In this document: positions 22,037 to 32,691 of the stretch, in pieces
How positions within the stretch are numbered: position 1 is the first letter of the stretch
Layout: every line of letters begins with the position of its first letter
NCBI GenBank assembly: GCA_914767715.1
Contig: OU612068.1
Coordinates: 8,744,001 to 8,804,000 of the forward strand
Length of the DNA: 60,000 bases
Reading direction: 5' to 3'
Origin: Membranipora membranacea
Taxonomy: Eukaryota; Bryozoa; Gymnolaemata; Cheilostomatida; Membraniporidae
Notes under the pieces: model-generated
Told to the model about the DNA's origin: nothing
Databases searched by the model: none
The model's input: the letters and a program-made list of their open reading frames with translations, nothing else
Translations under genes and position numbers: made by a program

Positions 22037-22440
22037 CTAATCCCAGTTATGGTCACTCCAGTCAATGATTGGTAGGGTGAAAAGCACTATCAGGCAATAC
22101 TAAGTGCGAGGCCGGAAAAGTGGACGGTTACAGCCCAGTCAGAACCATCTCACCTGGGAAACTCACAGGTGAGAGCTATCGTGAAAGTTAATATCAGGAA
22201 CGAGACAATCAGTTGCGCCAGAGTAAATGCGATCGACTCACTTGAAAAGTTGCTGGCAAAGGATGTCAAGGAACGTTTCCTTATAATTGCGCAGCTGGCG
22301 ACAAAGCTGGGATTATTGATCATCAAGGTGATGAAATCTGGTCTGTTCAGCTGTAGAGTGTTCCTGTGTAAATTATCAAATGTGTTCCAGACTGGCTGGC
22401 AGCAGCTACTGTTGGACAGTGGTGGACAACTTCTCAATTC
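22037..22440 (+). pseudogene. P cassette, copy 1
   Basis: This is an unrecognised coding-like segment repeated four times in the window. Blocks in order: VTPVNDW plus EKHYQAILSARPEKWTVTA, then SEPSHLGNSQVRAIVKVN, ETISCARVNAIDSLEKLLAK, DVKERFLIIAQLATKLGL and VFQTGWQQLLLDSG. The GQGEKPYQ block is damaged here by a stop (TAGGGTG at 22,072). The best preserved copy is at 47,350-47,775. Conservation of whole blocks between copies suggests former coding constraint. It lies inside the 3'-tail module on both sides. No domain family is recognised and no signal peptide is visible. Confidence 0.45.
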
Positions 22441-22909
22441 TCAATTCTCAATTCGGCTAAATAAATTTGTAAAACTAAACATTGCAATTGTTTCTTCTTT
22501 TAATAATCTACTGCTCTCGCTATCGATAAGTGATAATGGATCATTCAATTACCTTTATTTCAATTGTCACATTACATTATTATTATTACAGTCCTTTGAT
22601 AACAACATCAAAGTAAATTTGTTTTTTTAGCTCACAGGCATTCATTCTTTTACAGTTACATGACTGACCTCTGGATAAATACTATTAAGTTTACTATTGC
22701 TTCATTCCAACCTTTATGGTTATGTTACTTATGCCCTTTCTGGCACTATTTGCAAAGCACTTATCAGCTATTGAAGTGATAAGCGTTGCCAATAAACGTC
22801 TTAAAAACAATTCCATTGCGTTTCTTTATTTCACATGTATACTATTATTTTATTACTCTCAGTGTCCTATGCTCTTTCGCTATTATGCCCTTACTTTAAA
22901 TGCGATCAG
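22441..22909 (+). repeat. 3'-tail module and spacer between P and TM cassettes
   Basis: It repeats the tail blocks (KLNIAIVSSFNN, then CAGTCCTTTGATAACAAC) and a spacer ending CTTAAAAACAATTCCATTGC that is shared with 28,620-28,660 and 48,205-48,225. Confidence 0.5.
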
Positions 22910-23280
22910 TGATCATGTTTGGAATGCAGAGACAATGATTACTATGAGTATATCTGTGTGCAAGGAGTCTTAACCACACTATCAATAATGCTGAAATTTT
23001 GTTTGAAATGCAAAAACGACGAGTACTATGCGTCTGATGATGAACCACAAAAGCAATCTCATCGGATGCACGAAAAACGTAAAAAAAAACAATCAAGGAC
23101 CAGAATACACTGATCATCAGCCTACATACAGCATAAGTCAGATGGATTGGGGGATCAAAGGCAGGCTTGTGCGGCACTGAAATTTACTGCAAAACTCACA
23201 AGGCAACTCATTCTATCTAAAGAACAGAGTGTTGGCGGCGCCTCCACAAAGTCTGGGGTTCTTTTGTGATCAATCCTCCT
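22910..23280 (+). pseudogene. TM cassette, copy 1: hydrophobic run plus basic/acidic tail
   Basis: The frame GVLTTLSIMLKFCLKCKNDE leads into YYASDDEPQKQSHRMHEK and RKKK: a short hydrophobic stretch, a Lys/Cys stop-transfer-like motif, then a charged tail with paired tyrosines. Downstream homologous coding (QPTYSI-like in the 48.4-kb copy) is damaged by a stop at 23,111. It ends at a donor-like TTTTAGGTATGT near 23,280. Copies are at 28.8, 41.4 and 48.3 kb, with a weak one at 25.7 kb. A membrane-anchored protein is inferred; no known family is recognised. Confidence 0.4.
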
Positions 23281-23779
23281 GTTTTAGGTATGTATTAACT
23301 TCCTATGAAAACATTTGTTTTTTTTCAGTTCCACCTTTATTGCTGCATGCCAGTCGTGAAGTTATAATTATTTCTATCTAACATTTTTTCTATTTCATTA
23401 TTTTTGCCATTTTTTGGCACTATTTGGAAAACATTGCACTACAAAACAATACAGACTGCAAATAAATTTGTTGTTAATAACAATTTCAACATTCTTTCTT
23501 CTCGACAGGCAAGATGACAATTGCAATATGGAACACAATGCACTGTAAACAAATATTTTCAACTTTCACTGTGTGACTACTGTGCCATGCCTCTGTGCAG
23601 TAATTCTAGTTGTTCTAAACCAATTCCTTAATAATTCTAAGATTGGCTGTGACTTGAATTAGTCTTATCAGATATTTACATGTTGCATGTCTTCTAAAGG
23701 TCATTTCATATGGTTACAATCATCATGATATCATGTCTTAATTAAATCAACTGCATGCAGATGTAAGTATTTCTGCCAA
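23281..23779. other. Intron-like spacer between TM and K cassettes
   Basis: The same spacer (GGCACTATTTGGAAAACATT, GATTGGCTGTGACTTGAAT, TTGCATGTCT) separates TM from K at 48,561-49,043. It has no ORF, and its conserved position suggests a former intron. Confidence 0.5.
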
Positions 23780-24269
23780 GCTCTGTGTTAAAGGGCAAAC
23801 AGAAATTACCCCGATCACGGAAAAACAATCAGCCATAACCGAAAGAAAGTCATTATTCAACATCAGCAGCAAAAATTGGTGAAACTGCTATGAAGGCTTG
23901 TCTAGGGGAACAGCGTTCACAGAAGGCTAATCTTTGCTGTCAAAGTCAGTCTATGAACTCATCGTGCCTGAGCAGAAAAAAGAGGGTACATTTTAAGATA
24001 GCACCAGTAGTGATCACGAGGCAATCAAGTAACGTTAAATGGAGATTGAAGAAGAAAATCAAGACAAGCTCACAAAGGAATCAACCAAGATTCCTGACAT
24101 TCTACCATAAAATGACCAAAACTGAGGCCATACAGAGACAACCTTTGAATGCCTTGGGTAGAATCCATGTACTGGAGAAAAAAGTGCAGGATCTATCTGA
24201 TGAAAATTCCAGTCTCTGGAAAGAGCTCAGGCAGATGAATAGTCAACCTTTTTCAAACAATCCCTAATA
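23780..24269 (+). pseudogene. K cassette, copy 1 (N-terminal part and coiled coil)
   Basis: The segment starts FCQALC-like after TGCATGCAGATG. It holds a basic region (KKRVHFKIAPVVITRQSSNV, WRLKKKIKTSSQRN) and then LNALGRIHVLEKKVQDLSDE and NSSLWKELRQMN, a leucine-heptad coiled coil. It breaks off at a stop at 24,265. Compared with 51,770-53,180 the C-terminal block is missing here. The basic stretch resembles a nuclear-localisation signal, but reading frames alternate between copies, so which frame was real is uncertain. Confidence 0.45.
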
Positions 24270-25019
24270 ATGCGTTAATTTTGGCGCAATGGGATGTTAA
24301 CTTATTGAATTTATTTAATTATTGGTTATACTTAGTACACATACATCACACTATGAAACTGTTCTCCTGATTTTAATATTCTGGTCAAGTAAAAATTTAA
24401 AAAAATAAACTTACTAATTATAGGTAGCAGCTTGAACACTTATCTCTTCTTATTCAAATGTAAATACTTCCCCTAATCATTCAAATCTGTTGGAGCACTA
24501 ATTTGAAAGTACACTTTGCTAATAAATATGCCCATTGTAATAAACAATCATGTTCATATCATGTTCTGGCAGCAAACGATGTAAACGGTGCAACCAGGGA
24601 TTGTAAGAATCAACTAACTGAGACTCAGTCAACACTCCGGCACAGCTGATGGTATGTTAGCAAGAGAATGTTGAACAGCTGCGCATGTAGTGATGCTGTA
24701 GCTGATGCTCTTGTAGAACAAAAGAAAATCATGCCTAATTGATTTAAAGAGGCCTAGTCCAACTTTGGTTATATGACGGACAGTTTGTTGACAGCATTTT
24801 ACTATTTATCATCATTTTCAGTAATATTTCGGCTATTAAAACTCTATGATGGCCAATTATATACACTTTCTTTATCGACTCAGTGACTTATTCTACTTCA
24901 CTGTTATCTCCCCTACTTCGATTAAAATGGAAAGGCTTATTCTTTGTATTTATATTTATTTATTTACAGAAGTTTGGCAGGTTATTACAGAGGTTTTATA
25001 CTGTGCATTCTTGTTCGAG
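24270..25019. repeat. Module D, K-cassette end fragment and unassigned DNA
   Basis: 24,530-24,680 is module D. 24,680-24,770 retains the K end (ADALVEQKKI then polyadenylation-side sequence). The remaining AT-rich DNA has no supported ORF. Confidence 0.5.
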
Positions 25020-25330
25020 ATTCATAACTGTGATAAATTAATACCTCAAACTAACATTGCAATAGATTCTTCTTTTAAAAATCTACCTTTGTCAATAAGC
25101 CCAGTGACGGTTACTCCAGACGATGATGGGCAGGGTGAAAAGCCCTATCAGGCGATATTAAGTACGAGACCGAAGATGTAGACTGCTACAGCCAAGTAAG
25201 ACCCATCTTACCTGGGCAATCGTGAAAGTGAATCTTAGAAAAGAGACATTCAGTTGCGCCAGAGTAAATACAATTCACTCACTCAAAAAGTTGCTGGCAA
25301 CCGATGTCAAGTTGAAGTGAAGTTAATTGG
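25020..25330 (+). pseudogene. P cassette, copy 2 (truncated)
   Basis: The 3'-tail module (TNIAIDSSFKNLPLSIS) runs directly into PVTVTPDDDGQGEKPYQAIL at about 25,101. A deletion follows, and the blocks RKETFSCARV and LKKLLATDVK close it. The abrupt junction shows that P sits inside the tail module. Stops occur at 25,179 and beyond. Confidence 0.45.
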
Positions 25331-25999
25331 TTCTGGGATATTGCATTATCCATAATCATTTTAGTTATCATTGTTCAGAGTTATTTAGCCTTTTTCAAAG
25401 GAAACACACTACCTAATGCTGGTGCAATGTTGGTGCAATGGGATGTTAATTTTGTTGAATTTATTGTAATTATTGACTTTACTTTGTATACATACATCTG
25501 ACTATGAAACAGTTCCCTCTCTGGTCATGATATTTTGGTCAATTCCAAATTTTCAAAAACTTACTAATAATTAACAGCTAAATTGAACACTGATCTCTTC
25601 TTACTCAAACGAAAATACCTCCCCTGATCATACAATTCTGTTGGAGCACAAACTTTGACGTTGTATTGATAACTAACAACTTCTACGGCGATCTCTACTA
25701 GATGTTGCGTTAATCTGTACACTGGATTGTGGCGACTAAGAGTACTATGATGAACATCAAAAGGAGTCTCATCAACCACATAAAAACATAGAAAACTCAA
25801 GTTTAAGGGCAAGAAGACAATCAACGGCTAACATACAGCAAAAGCCACTAGGATACGGGGGTTGTTTCATATATCACTCCTAGCAATATTAAGACGTTCT
25901 CTTGGATAAGGATAATTTTATCATTTTGCTGCACCAATGATAATGATAAATCGGACATTACAACCGGTATTTCTTTTAAAAATCTACCTACATCAATAA
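25331..25999. other. Unassigned spacer with a degenerate TM-cassette relic
   Basis: Near 25,750-25,800, GAGTACTATGATGAACATCA and the following CTCATCAACCACATAAAAAC match the EYYASDDEPQKQSH part of the TM cassette with a deletion. The rest shows repeated spacer blocks (GCAATGGGATGTTAA, shared with 24,288) and no usable ORF. Confidence 0.4.
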
Positions 26000-26410
26000 C
26001 TTAAGAGGCTGCTGGCAAAGGATGTCAAGTACCGCTGCCTTGTAATTGCACAGCAGTCAACCAAGCTGGGATTCTCAATCGTCCAGGTGAATAATCCGAT
26101 CTGTAGAGTGTTCCTGTGGCAGTTATCAAATGTGTTCCACACTGGTTGGCAGCAGCTACTGTGAAACAGTGGAGGACCACTGGATGCATCGTAGTTCTCT
26201 GTTTTGGCAAATGTTGTTCAAAATTTATAATTGTGATCAATTAATACCCTAAAACTAAACAGTGCAATTGTTTCTTCTTTTAATAATCTAACCTTATCAA
26301 TTAGTTTGTTGAGCAAATTAATCTTTCAAATCAGGGACTATTCAATCATAATTTTTCAACACAATTGTAACATTACATTATTTTGTTCGCTAATGCTCTA
26401 ACTAAGCAAG
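26000..26410 (+). pseudogene. P cassette, copy 3 (3' part) with tail module
   Basis: It begins in LLAKDVKYRCLVIAQQSTKL and continues through VFHTGWQQLL to about 26,165; the 3'-tail module follows to 26,405. The N-terminal blocks are absent, replaced by tail sequence (AAAAATCTACCTACATCAAT at 25,979). Confidence 0.45.
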
Positions 26411-26513
26411 ATCAACTTAGCCAATGCGACTTCCTGTTTGCATTAGGGACGGGGGTTAGCCACCCACCCTTTTTCCGGATGAGATTAAAATAAAAGAAAC
26501 AGGCCATTAGTAA
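26411..26513. other. Upstream segment of the transposase-like gene
   Basis: Short GC-richer stretch (GGGACGGGGGTTAGCCACCC) with no repeat partner in the window. It may be the 5' end of an inserted element or its promoter. Confidence 0.3.
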
Positions 26514-27513
26514 ATATGGCTTCTAGAATACTAAACACTCAAGATATTGCTGAAGCTTAAGCAGAATTTGAGGATATTGATAGAGAATACTTTGATATGA
26601 ACAAAAGAGTACTAGATATGGATGATAATGATAATGATACTGAAGCTGATATGAAAATTTCTGAAGGGAATATTGACCCTGAGCACAATGGTAGGGAAGT
26701 CAATCAAGATATTGATGATGGGGAGTTAGGGCCCCTAGAAGTAAGGCAGCTACTGGCTTGAATTGATGGTGGTGTAGCTGAGAATGATGCAAGAGAAGAA
26801 CTACCAGTTTAGGATGATGGTGATACATCCCTCACTGACAGGATTGGGTGTGTGTGTGGTTGTGCCAGGAAGATTAACATGGAAGCAGTGAATGCTGGTA
26901 GGGCTATTGCGAAGAGCTTGGACAAGGAAGCCCTTGACTTGATGATCATGGGGAAGGTTAGCACAGTTACACAGTGCGGGGAGGAAACTGCCTGCAAAAG
27001 TAAGCGGCAAAAATTCAGGAAGCGAGTTCGCTGCAGATATACACATGAGCGTGAGTCAGATCAATTTTGGTACATAGTACTATTTTGTCTGTTTGAATAG
27101 CATGTAAACGAAATCTTCTTTTCCAAACATAGGATTTATGTTCTTACATAGATAGATTCATCTGATGATACCAACTGTAACTGGTAGTCAAAGCAGTGAA
27201 GTGTCTATAGAAATTGTTGTTTATTTGCAGATGTAAACATTTGCCGTCCCATGTTTGAGTATATGAATGGTGTCGGACAGAGCCGACTAGACGCAATCAT
27301 TGCAGCTTACCAAGGGAATTTGAATACAAGATTGGCCATGGCAGAAATCAGAAAGCGCTCACATTAGAGGACTGCACCAAGATCTACCACTACCTCCAAA
27401 CAACTGCGAAAGTTCACGGACTCGACATCCCCGGTAGAATGCCAGGTAAAGTACCTACAAACAATTGTATGCTTAAGCGAGCAATCTTGATCAAAGGACA
27501 AAAAAAGTGGTGA
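26514..27513 (+). pseudogene. N-terminal half of a DDE transposase-like gene, intron-containing
   Basis: From ATG at 26,516 the frame gives MASRILNTQDIAEA, a stop, then an acidic region rich in D/E and N, and a cysteine-containing segment CVCGCARKINMEAVNAGRAI with CRYTHE at its end (about 27,045). A spacer with intron character follows. 27,230-27,340 then reads DVNICRPMFEYMNGVGQSRL and AIIAAYQGN, and after one frameshift LTLEDCTKIYHYLQTTAKVH and GLDIPGRMPG. That order (Cys-rich module, CRP-F-HG-G-RL helix, HGL-PGR-PG) is the N-terminal part of a transposase-like family common in marine invertebrates. The catalytic half does not follow here; a C-terminal relic is at 20,220-20,830. Confidence 0.5.
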
Positions 27514-28019
27514 AGACGACGAGCCATAGAAGCAAAACCCGCGTGCCACAGCGCGCTTAAACGCATGGCTCTCTATTTCATCGCAGGTAAAGATCAAAGG
27601 TGAGGAAATTATCTAATCGAAAATAAATATTTGATTAATATTATGACTGTGTTATATGACATATATTATATACATAATTATATTACATTATTTTATGTTA
27701 GCCGTTCCTAAATCTATATTTTAGATGGAGAACCTCCTAAGAGAGGGAAACATTCAGCGAAGAGAGGAGGGAAACAGACGTAAACGAGAGGACGCAAACA
27801 ATAATACTCTATATATATATAAATATATATAATATATTATATATATGTTGTATATATACACCTGAATATATATACATAATATAATAATATTGATCAGATA
27901 AGTATAAGTTATCAAAACAAATTTAAACAGAAGAATAGCGACACTCTAAAATTGTATTGAACTCATTGTATTGTGATTGTATTGATTTCGGGCATCCGTT
28001 TACCATGAACTTTGACCCT
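27514..28019. repeat. Short basic ORF relics and an AT microsatellite
   Basis: 27,720-27,780 encodes a short basic stretch (EPPKRGKHSAKRGGKQT) that may be the last exon of the preceding gene. 27,806-27,890 is TA-rich simple sequence. Nothing else is supported. Confidence 0.5.
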
Positions 28020-28035
28020 AGAATATACGTGTCTT

Positions 28036-28063
28036 GGGTCACCGAAAGGTCAAACTGAGGTCA
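28036..28063 (+). promoter_or_regulatory. Three AGGTCA-type half-sites at exact 11-bp period (DR5-like)
   Basis: GGGTCA (28,036-28,041), AGGTCA (28,047-28,052) and AGGTCA (28,058-28,063) are separated by exactly five bases each. A TGACCC in the opposite orientation lies at 28,014-28,019. DR5 spacing is the classic retinoid-receptor arrangement. No gene start is visible nearby, so function is speculative. Confidence 0.35.
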
Positions 28064-28359
28064 CCAGATGATTCGCCATGGCTGGATTACCTAGGTGTGT
28101 TTCTGTATTAGTTTTTGCAATAATATAATGCCGTATCCAAGGACCCAAACATTGTAAACAAATACTCGCATCGATTGTCGGCATAATGAATCTTCGCCGC
28201 CCATTATCTTAAAATACCGTTTTCACCGGATTCCAGCTGGTCCCGAACGATTTCTTTCATATTTTCCTTTCTAGTCGAGCTAGGAAGCTAGAATAAATTG
28301 CAATATGCACAGAAAAGAGAGCTCTATAAGTTAGCTTTATAAAACAGAAAACTCAAAAA
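28064..28359. other. Unassigned sequence
   Basis: No ORF or repeat partner was found. Confidence 0.5.
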
Positions 28360-28769
28360 TCACCTTAGATTGGATTTTGTCATGCCACTACACAAATTTA
28401 GTCCTCCGCACAGTCGAGTCCTATGATAACAACATCTTAGTTATTTTGTATTTTAAGCCACAGATATTTTGTCTTTTAAAGTTACATGACTTGGCTTATT
28501 CTGGAGAAATACTATCAAATTTACTTTCCTTTCATTTCAAGTTTTATGATTTACGTTACTTTTACCCTTTTTCTTGGCACTATGTGAGAAGAATTATCTA
28601 TTATAATAAAAAGGACTTCCAATAAACATGTTGAAAACAATTTCATTGCAATACTTTATTTTATATGTATATTATTCTTATATTTATCTCAGTGACTTAT
28701 GCTCCTTTGCTATTGTCCTCTTACTTTCAACGTAATTTACGCTCCATTAATGACCTTGTTTGGAATGCA
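28360..28769 (+). repeat. 3'-tail module and spacer
   Basis: Same tail blocks as at 22.5 kb (CACAGTCGAGTCCTATGATA, CAGATATTTTGTCTTTTA) and the same spacer ending GTGACTTATGCTCCTTTGCT, leading into a TM cassette. Confidence 0.5.
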
Positions 28770-29130
28770 ATGTCAATGATTACTTTGCGTCTATCTGTGT
28801 GGTAGCATTCTCAACCACGCTATCAGGGAACCTGATATTTTGTTTAAAATGCAAAAACAATGAGTACTATACGTCTGATGATGAATAAGAAAAGCAATCT
28901 CAACAAATGCATAGAAAACGGAAGAAACACCAAAAGTAATCTAGAAGAACACCCAGATCCTCAGCCTACAGACAGCAGAAGTCTGGAGGATTGGGGAGAT
29001 CCAACGCAGCCTTGTGCGCTACTCAAATTGAACATCCTAAGCCACAAGGCAGCTCATTTTATATGAACAGAGCCTTGGGCTGCCACAAAGACTGAGCTAC
29101 ATACTGATCTATCCTCCTGTCTTAGGTAGG
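28770..29130 (+). pseudogene. TM cassette, copy 2
   Basis: Decayed hydrophobic stretch, then LKCKNNEYYTSDDE, a stop, and KQSQQMHRKRKKHQK. After a second stop, RSSAYRQQKSGGLGRSN continues to about 29,080. A donor-like CTTAGGTAGGTT follows at 29,122-29,133. It is the same arrangement as copy 1 and is followed, after an intron-like spacer, by a K cassette. Confidence 0.4.
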
Positions 29131-29819
29131 TTTAAAACTTTCTATGAAAATCGTACAAATTTCTGAAACTCGTTCTTTTTTTCATTTTCACCTTTATTGA
29201 TGCATGCCCGACGTAAATTTTCTATTGTTTCATTCTAACCTTTTTTGTTTTTGTTACTTTTACCCTTTTGGCACCATTTGGAAATCATTATACTATGAAA
29301 CGATAAGGACTGCGAAAAAAACCGCTAAAAACAAATCAATTGCCTCACAGTCTCAAATTTTTAGACTATTTTTATTTATCTCAGTGACTTGCGCTACTTC
29401 GCTAATGTCTCCCCTTAAAAGCTGCAGCTATTATAAATTGCATCCGCTCTACACAGCAGCAGAGGAGAGAAAGGGGGCCAAAGTGGGAATATATATACAA
29501 ACAGTTCCGACGTGCCGTGCAGGGTGGCCGCCTTGACATGCACAGGGCATGTCAGCTGTTCGCATCGCTTGACATGTCATGTCATGCTGGGACAATCAAA
29601 AAAGAAAAATTGAAAACTGCCACTTTATTGGCATCGGCCATGGTATTTGATGTTTTGATTTAAAAAACCGAAAACCTTGGCAAAACCGTGAAAAAAAACA
29701 GTGTTTATGATTAACAACTCTCGACATTTATCAAGAGTGTCTGTCTCGACGAGATGAGACAGTGTCTTGAGGGGACAAGTCTCACGAGAGTGAGACCAGG
29801 ACCAGGACTTTGCCATCAC
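29131..29819. other. Intron-like spacer with an unrelated insertion
   Basis: 29,160-29,430 is the usual TM-to-K spacer. From about 29,440 to 29,815 the sequence is unlike other copies. It includes CTTGACATGCACAGGGCATGTCAGC (a short hairpin) with two more TGACATG units, and the paired motif GTCTCACGAGAGTGAGAC at 29,780-29,797. It could be a small non-autonomous element; ends were not defined. Confidence 0.4.
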
Positions 29820-30906
29820 TACAGAGCACTCAGCAATGCTGTCAAAGTTGGCCTATCATGAACTGAACAGAAAAATGATGTTAGTATTGAAAGATAGCAG
29901 CGATAGTGAACATGAAGCAATCAACTAGAAATATTGCTTTGAAGATGCAGAAAGCTAGGGAGATTTAAGAAGAATATCAGGACAAGTTTACTCAGAAATC
30001 AACCAGCATTCCCGATATTCCACCACAAATGAAAAAAATACATAGCATAGGACACCCTTGAATGCCTTTGGCATAATCAATGTATTGGAGACAAAAAGTA
30101 CAGGATCTATCCGATGAAAAAAGCAGTCTCAGTAATAAGCTAAGGCTGATGAATATGCACAAAAAATGGCTATATGACCAGCTTCAAGAGCCGCCCTGCA
30201 TAGTTTGTATGCTGGCACATCACAGAAAAACAACAACATCCCCTGAGAGGCTGCAGATAAATTGGGCAAAGCAAGATCTCTACAAAAAATACGCAATAAT
30301 GATGATGAACCATTATTACCGTAAAGGTCATTGTCATTGTAGTATAATAAAAAAGGGGTTGACATCATTGCCAATGATGATGATATCTTTAGTGACTAGA
30401 GTTTGATATTGACAAAGCCATTGAAAAATCACCTCGAGAGGCACCAACATTTCTACAAATTTTGCGTCAAGTTGTTAGATTAAAGAGTGGTTGTTTCTGC
30501 TCTCACAAAATGGCTTTCTGAGCTGTTTGGAAAGTCTTCAGCCAGCAAGGTGATGCAACAGAGCAGCACTCTACCTGAACCAATAGGAGGTATCAAAGGC
30601 GTACCATTATTTATCGCAGATGAAACACTTGTGCATGGTCAAAGGTTATCAATAGTATGGTTAGCAACTGCCTATGTAGGAATGTTGAGAAGAATTAGGC
30701 AAGACAAATTAGTTTCAGATGCAGCAAACATAATTATTGAAATTTTGAGATGACAAACTCTACAAAGCTGATTCCCTTTTAGACAAGAGAAAATCACGGG
30801 TAATTGATCAAAAGTTTTGGTAACATGATAGACAGTTTGCTGAACCGTTTATAATTGAATATAATTTCCAGTAAGATTTCTGCAAATAGAATGCAATAAA
30901 GGCCAA
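29820..30906 (+). pseudogene. K cassette, copy 3, with 3' end and polyadenylation signals
   Basis: Blocks in order: KDSSDSEHEAIN (about 29,900), coiled coil VQDLSDEKSSLSNKLRLMNM (30,097-30,156), QLQEPPCIVCMLAHHRKTTT, then DIDKAIEKS near 30,410. Next come KWLSELFGKSSASKVMQQSS (30,509-30,568), GGIKGVPLFIADETLVHGQR and LSIVWLATAYVGMLRRIRQD. The end block ITGN, TGA, SKVLVT, TGA lies at 30,794-30,832, followed by AATAAA at 30,889 and 30,899. Stops and shifts break it. The conserved terminal stop and following poly(A) signals suggest this is the true gene end. The family is unrecognised. Confidence 0.5.
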
Positions 30907-30977
30907 TAAAAGTCTTCGAAAAACAATTCCATTGAATTACTTCCTTATAAATTCACACACTATTTTTATTCATCTTA
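30907..30977. other. Spacer up to the Harbinger target site
   Basis: It continues K-family downstream sequence and ends in TTA at 30,975-30,977, the left target duplication. Confidence 0.6.
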
Positions 30978-32688
30978 TCTAATGGTCTAAACACACTTGG
31001 AGGTTGTGTAGTGGAGCGGCTGCGGTAACAACCGCGCTGACCATGCGCAGCTATTTTGTGGATCCGCTCTTTAAATATTTGTCCGATGGAAGTGTTAATT
31101 ATTTTAATATTTTGATCATGTGGTACAAACTTGTCACGTGAATAATTTGTGGCAAAACAATGGCATACTTCAGAAAAAGAAAGATTGCTTGTGCTGTTGC
31201 CTTGGCTGCTGCAGTTGCTGAGAATGATGAGGCAGCAAGTAAGGTCAAAAGGATGTTGTGGGTACACCCAGTACTGGTAGAGAGAGAAGAGAGTAACAGC
31301 TGACTCAACAACTAAGACAAGTTTCCCTGATTTGTTCTATAGGACTTCTCGTTTTTCTACTACACATTTTGGTACTCTTCTTACTTTGCTATATCCTTAT
31401 ATAACAAAACAGAACACTCACTTCAGAATATCAATACCGCCAGAGATGGGCAAGCCACTGGTGACTCCCTCACCACTCTGTGTTTCTTCTTTTCAGAATA
31501 GGTAGGTCATAAACTGATATCTAAAACCACAAGCTGGAGTCCTCATATATAAGATATCATACTTAGTTAACAGAATATGAAGGTACAGTCACCCTATTGT
31601 CATCCTACCAATCGTTCAGATTGTATCTGTCTCATGTCCCTGCCAAAGCACTAAGTCAATTCCACCCACATGCCTAGTACAGTAACCTGAGCTAGAAGAG
31701 GCAGTGTTGCTTGTCCTGCATAGTAACCGGGAACCAAGTAACTACTAAGTTTAGAACATGCTGGGTTTGAAGATCATATTTTAGAAAGAAACAGGTCTGT
31801 AGATATGTCAGCCCATCACCATACATAAAGACGGTTATGCTTGTCACATCTTGTATCCGCACATGGTCGGATTGTCATAGACCTAGGATATGGTGGTACC
31901 ATAGTGAATGAGCTATTAGATACACCTCAGGAATGGAAAAATGTGGCAGAAGGCTTTTCTGAGCGATGGGATTTCCTTTAATGTATCGGTAAGTTATGTA
32001 CAGACTCTTGTGAGAGTACCAGCTTCAGCCTCACATGTGGCTGTTATTATTTTGATAAAAGACATGTAGATATTTCTCAATGGTTCATGAATTGTGAAAA
32101 GAACCAGCCGAGACCCACCAAGTAATCAGGATCATTTTTTCTACATCTTGTTGCACAACTGAGATTCTGATTTAACTATGACAGTTTCAAACCTAATCTT
32201 GTAACTTTGAACCATAGGACTATCTGCAAGCTACCTCAAACAAATATTTTGCCCTTAACAATGCCCTCTACCTTATCGATTTTGTAGGTGCAATTGATGG
32301 TAAGCACGTAGCTATAAAAGCTCCTCCAAACTTACAAGTCACGGAACAGTTTGGTGCTAATGGTTGTGTGCGACAGCACGTATAAGTACCTATATGTGGG
32401 TGTGGGGACACCTGGGAAGTGGTCGGATGGAGGGGTGTTCAATCAGTGCACGCTGGGTACAGGGTTGACTGATGGAGTGATGGGATTACCTGAACCATAA
32501 TCATTAGAAGGTTAGTTAGATTCCGTGGTTAGGATAAAAATGTGTTTAATCTTAGCGCTGTCATGAGAGGCATACAATTCTAAAAATGATGATGTAATTG
32601 TGTGATGTTCAGAGCTAAAAATAATCTGAATTCACCAATAATGTGTTCATAGTTAATAAATCTGACAAGGTGTGTTTAGACCATTAGA
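30978..32688 (+). mobile_element. PIF/Harbinger DNA transposon, 1,711 bp, both ends present
   Basis: TIRs are TCTAATGGTCTAAACACAC at the left and GTGTGTTTAGACCATTAGA at the right, flanked by TTA at 30,975-30,977 and 32,689-32,691. Three-base TWA duplications are the hallmark of PIF/Harbinger, in agreement with the transposase inside. It inserted downstream of a K cassette. The right-hand end of a related copy, with the same flank, is at 56,683. Confidence 0.9.
31160..32510 (+). pseudogene. Harbinger (HARBI1-like) transposase, exons with introns, degraded
   Basis: ATG 31,160 starts MAYFRKRKIACAVALAAAVA, then KRMLWVHPVLVEREES (the WVHP motif near the N-terminus of HARBI1-like proteins), two stops, and KFPDLFYRTSRFSTTHFGTL then FRISIPPEM, the helix-turn-helix region. 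After a gap, 31,900-31,992 gives NELLDTPQEWKNVAEGFSER, W and a stop. A GTAAGT donor near 31,988 and an acceptor TTTTGTAG at 32,281-32,288 bracket an intron. The next exon has the first catalytic Asp in GAIDGKHVAIKAPP and, after a deletion, the second in WSDGGVFNQCTLGTG. No block with the third acidic residue is visible. Splice junction and frame agree with the 56.3-kb copy. Confidence 0.85.
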
Positions 32689-32691
32689 TTA

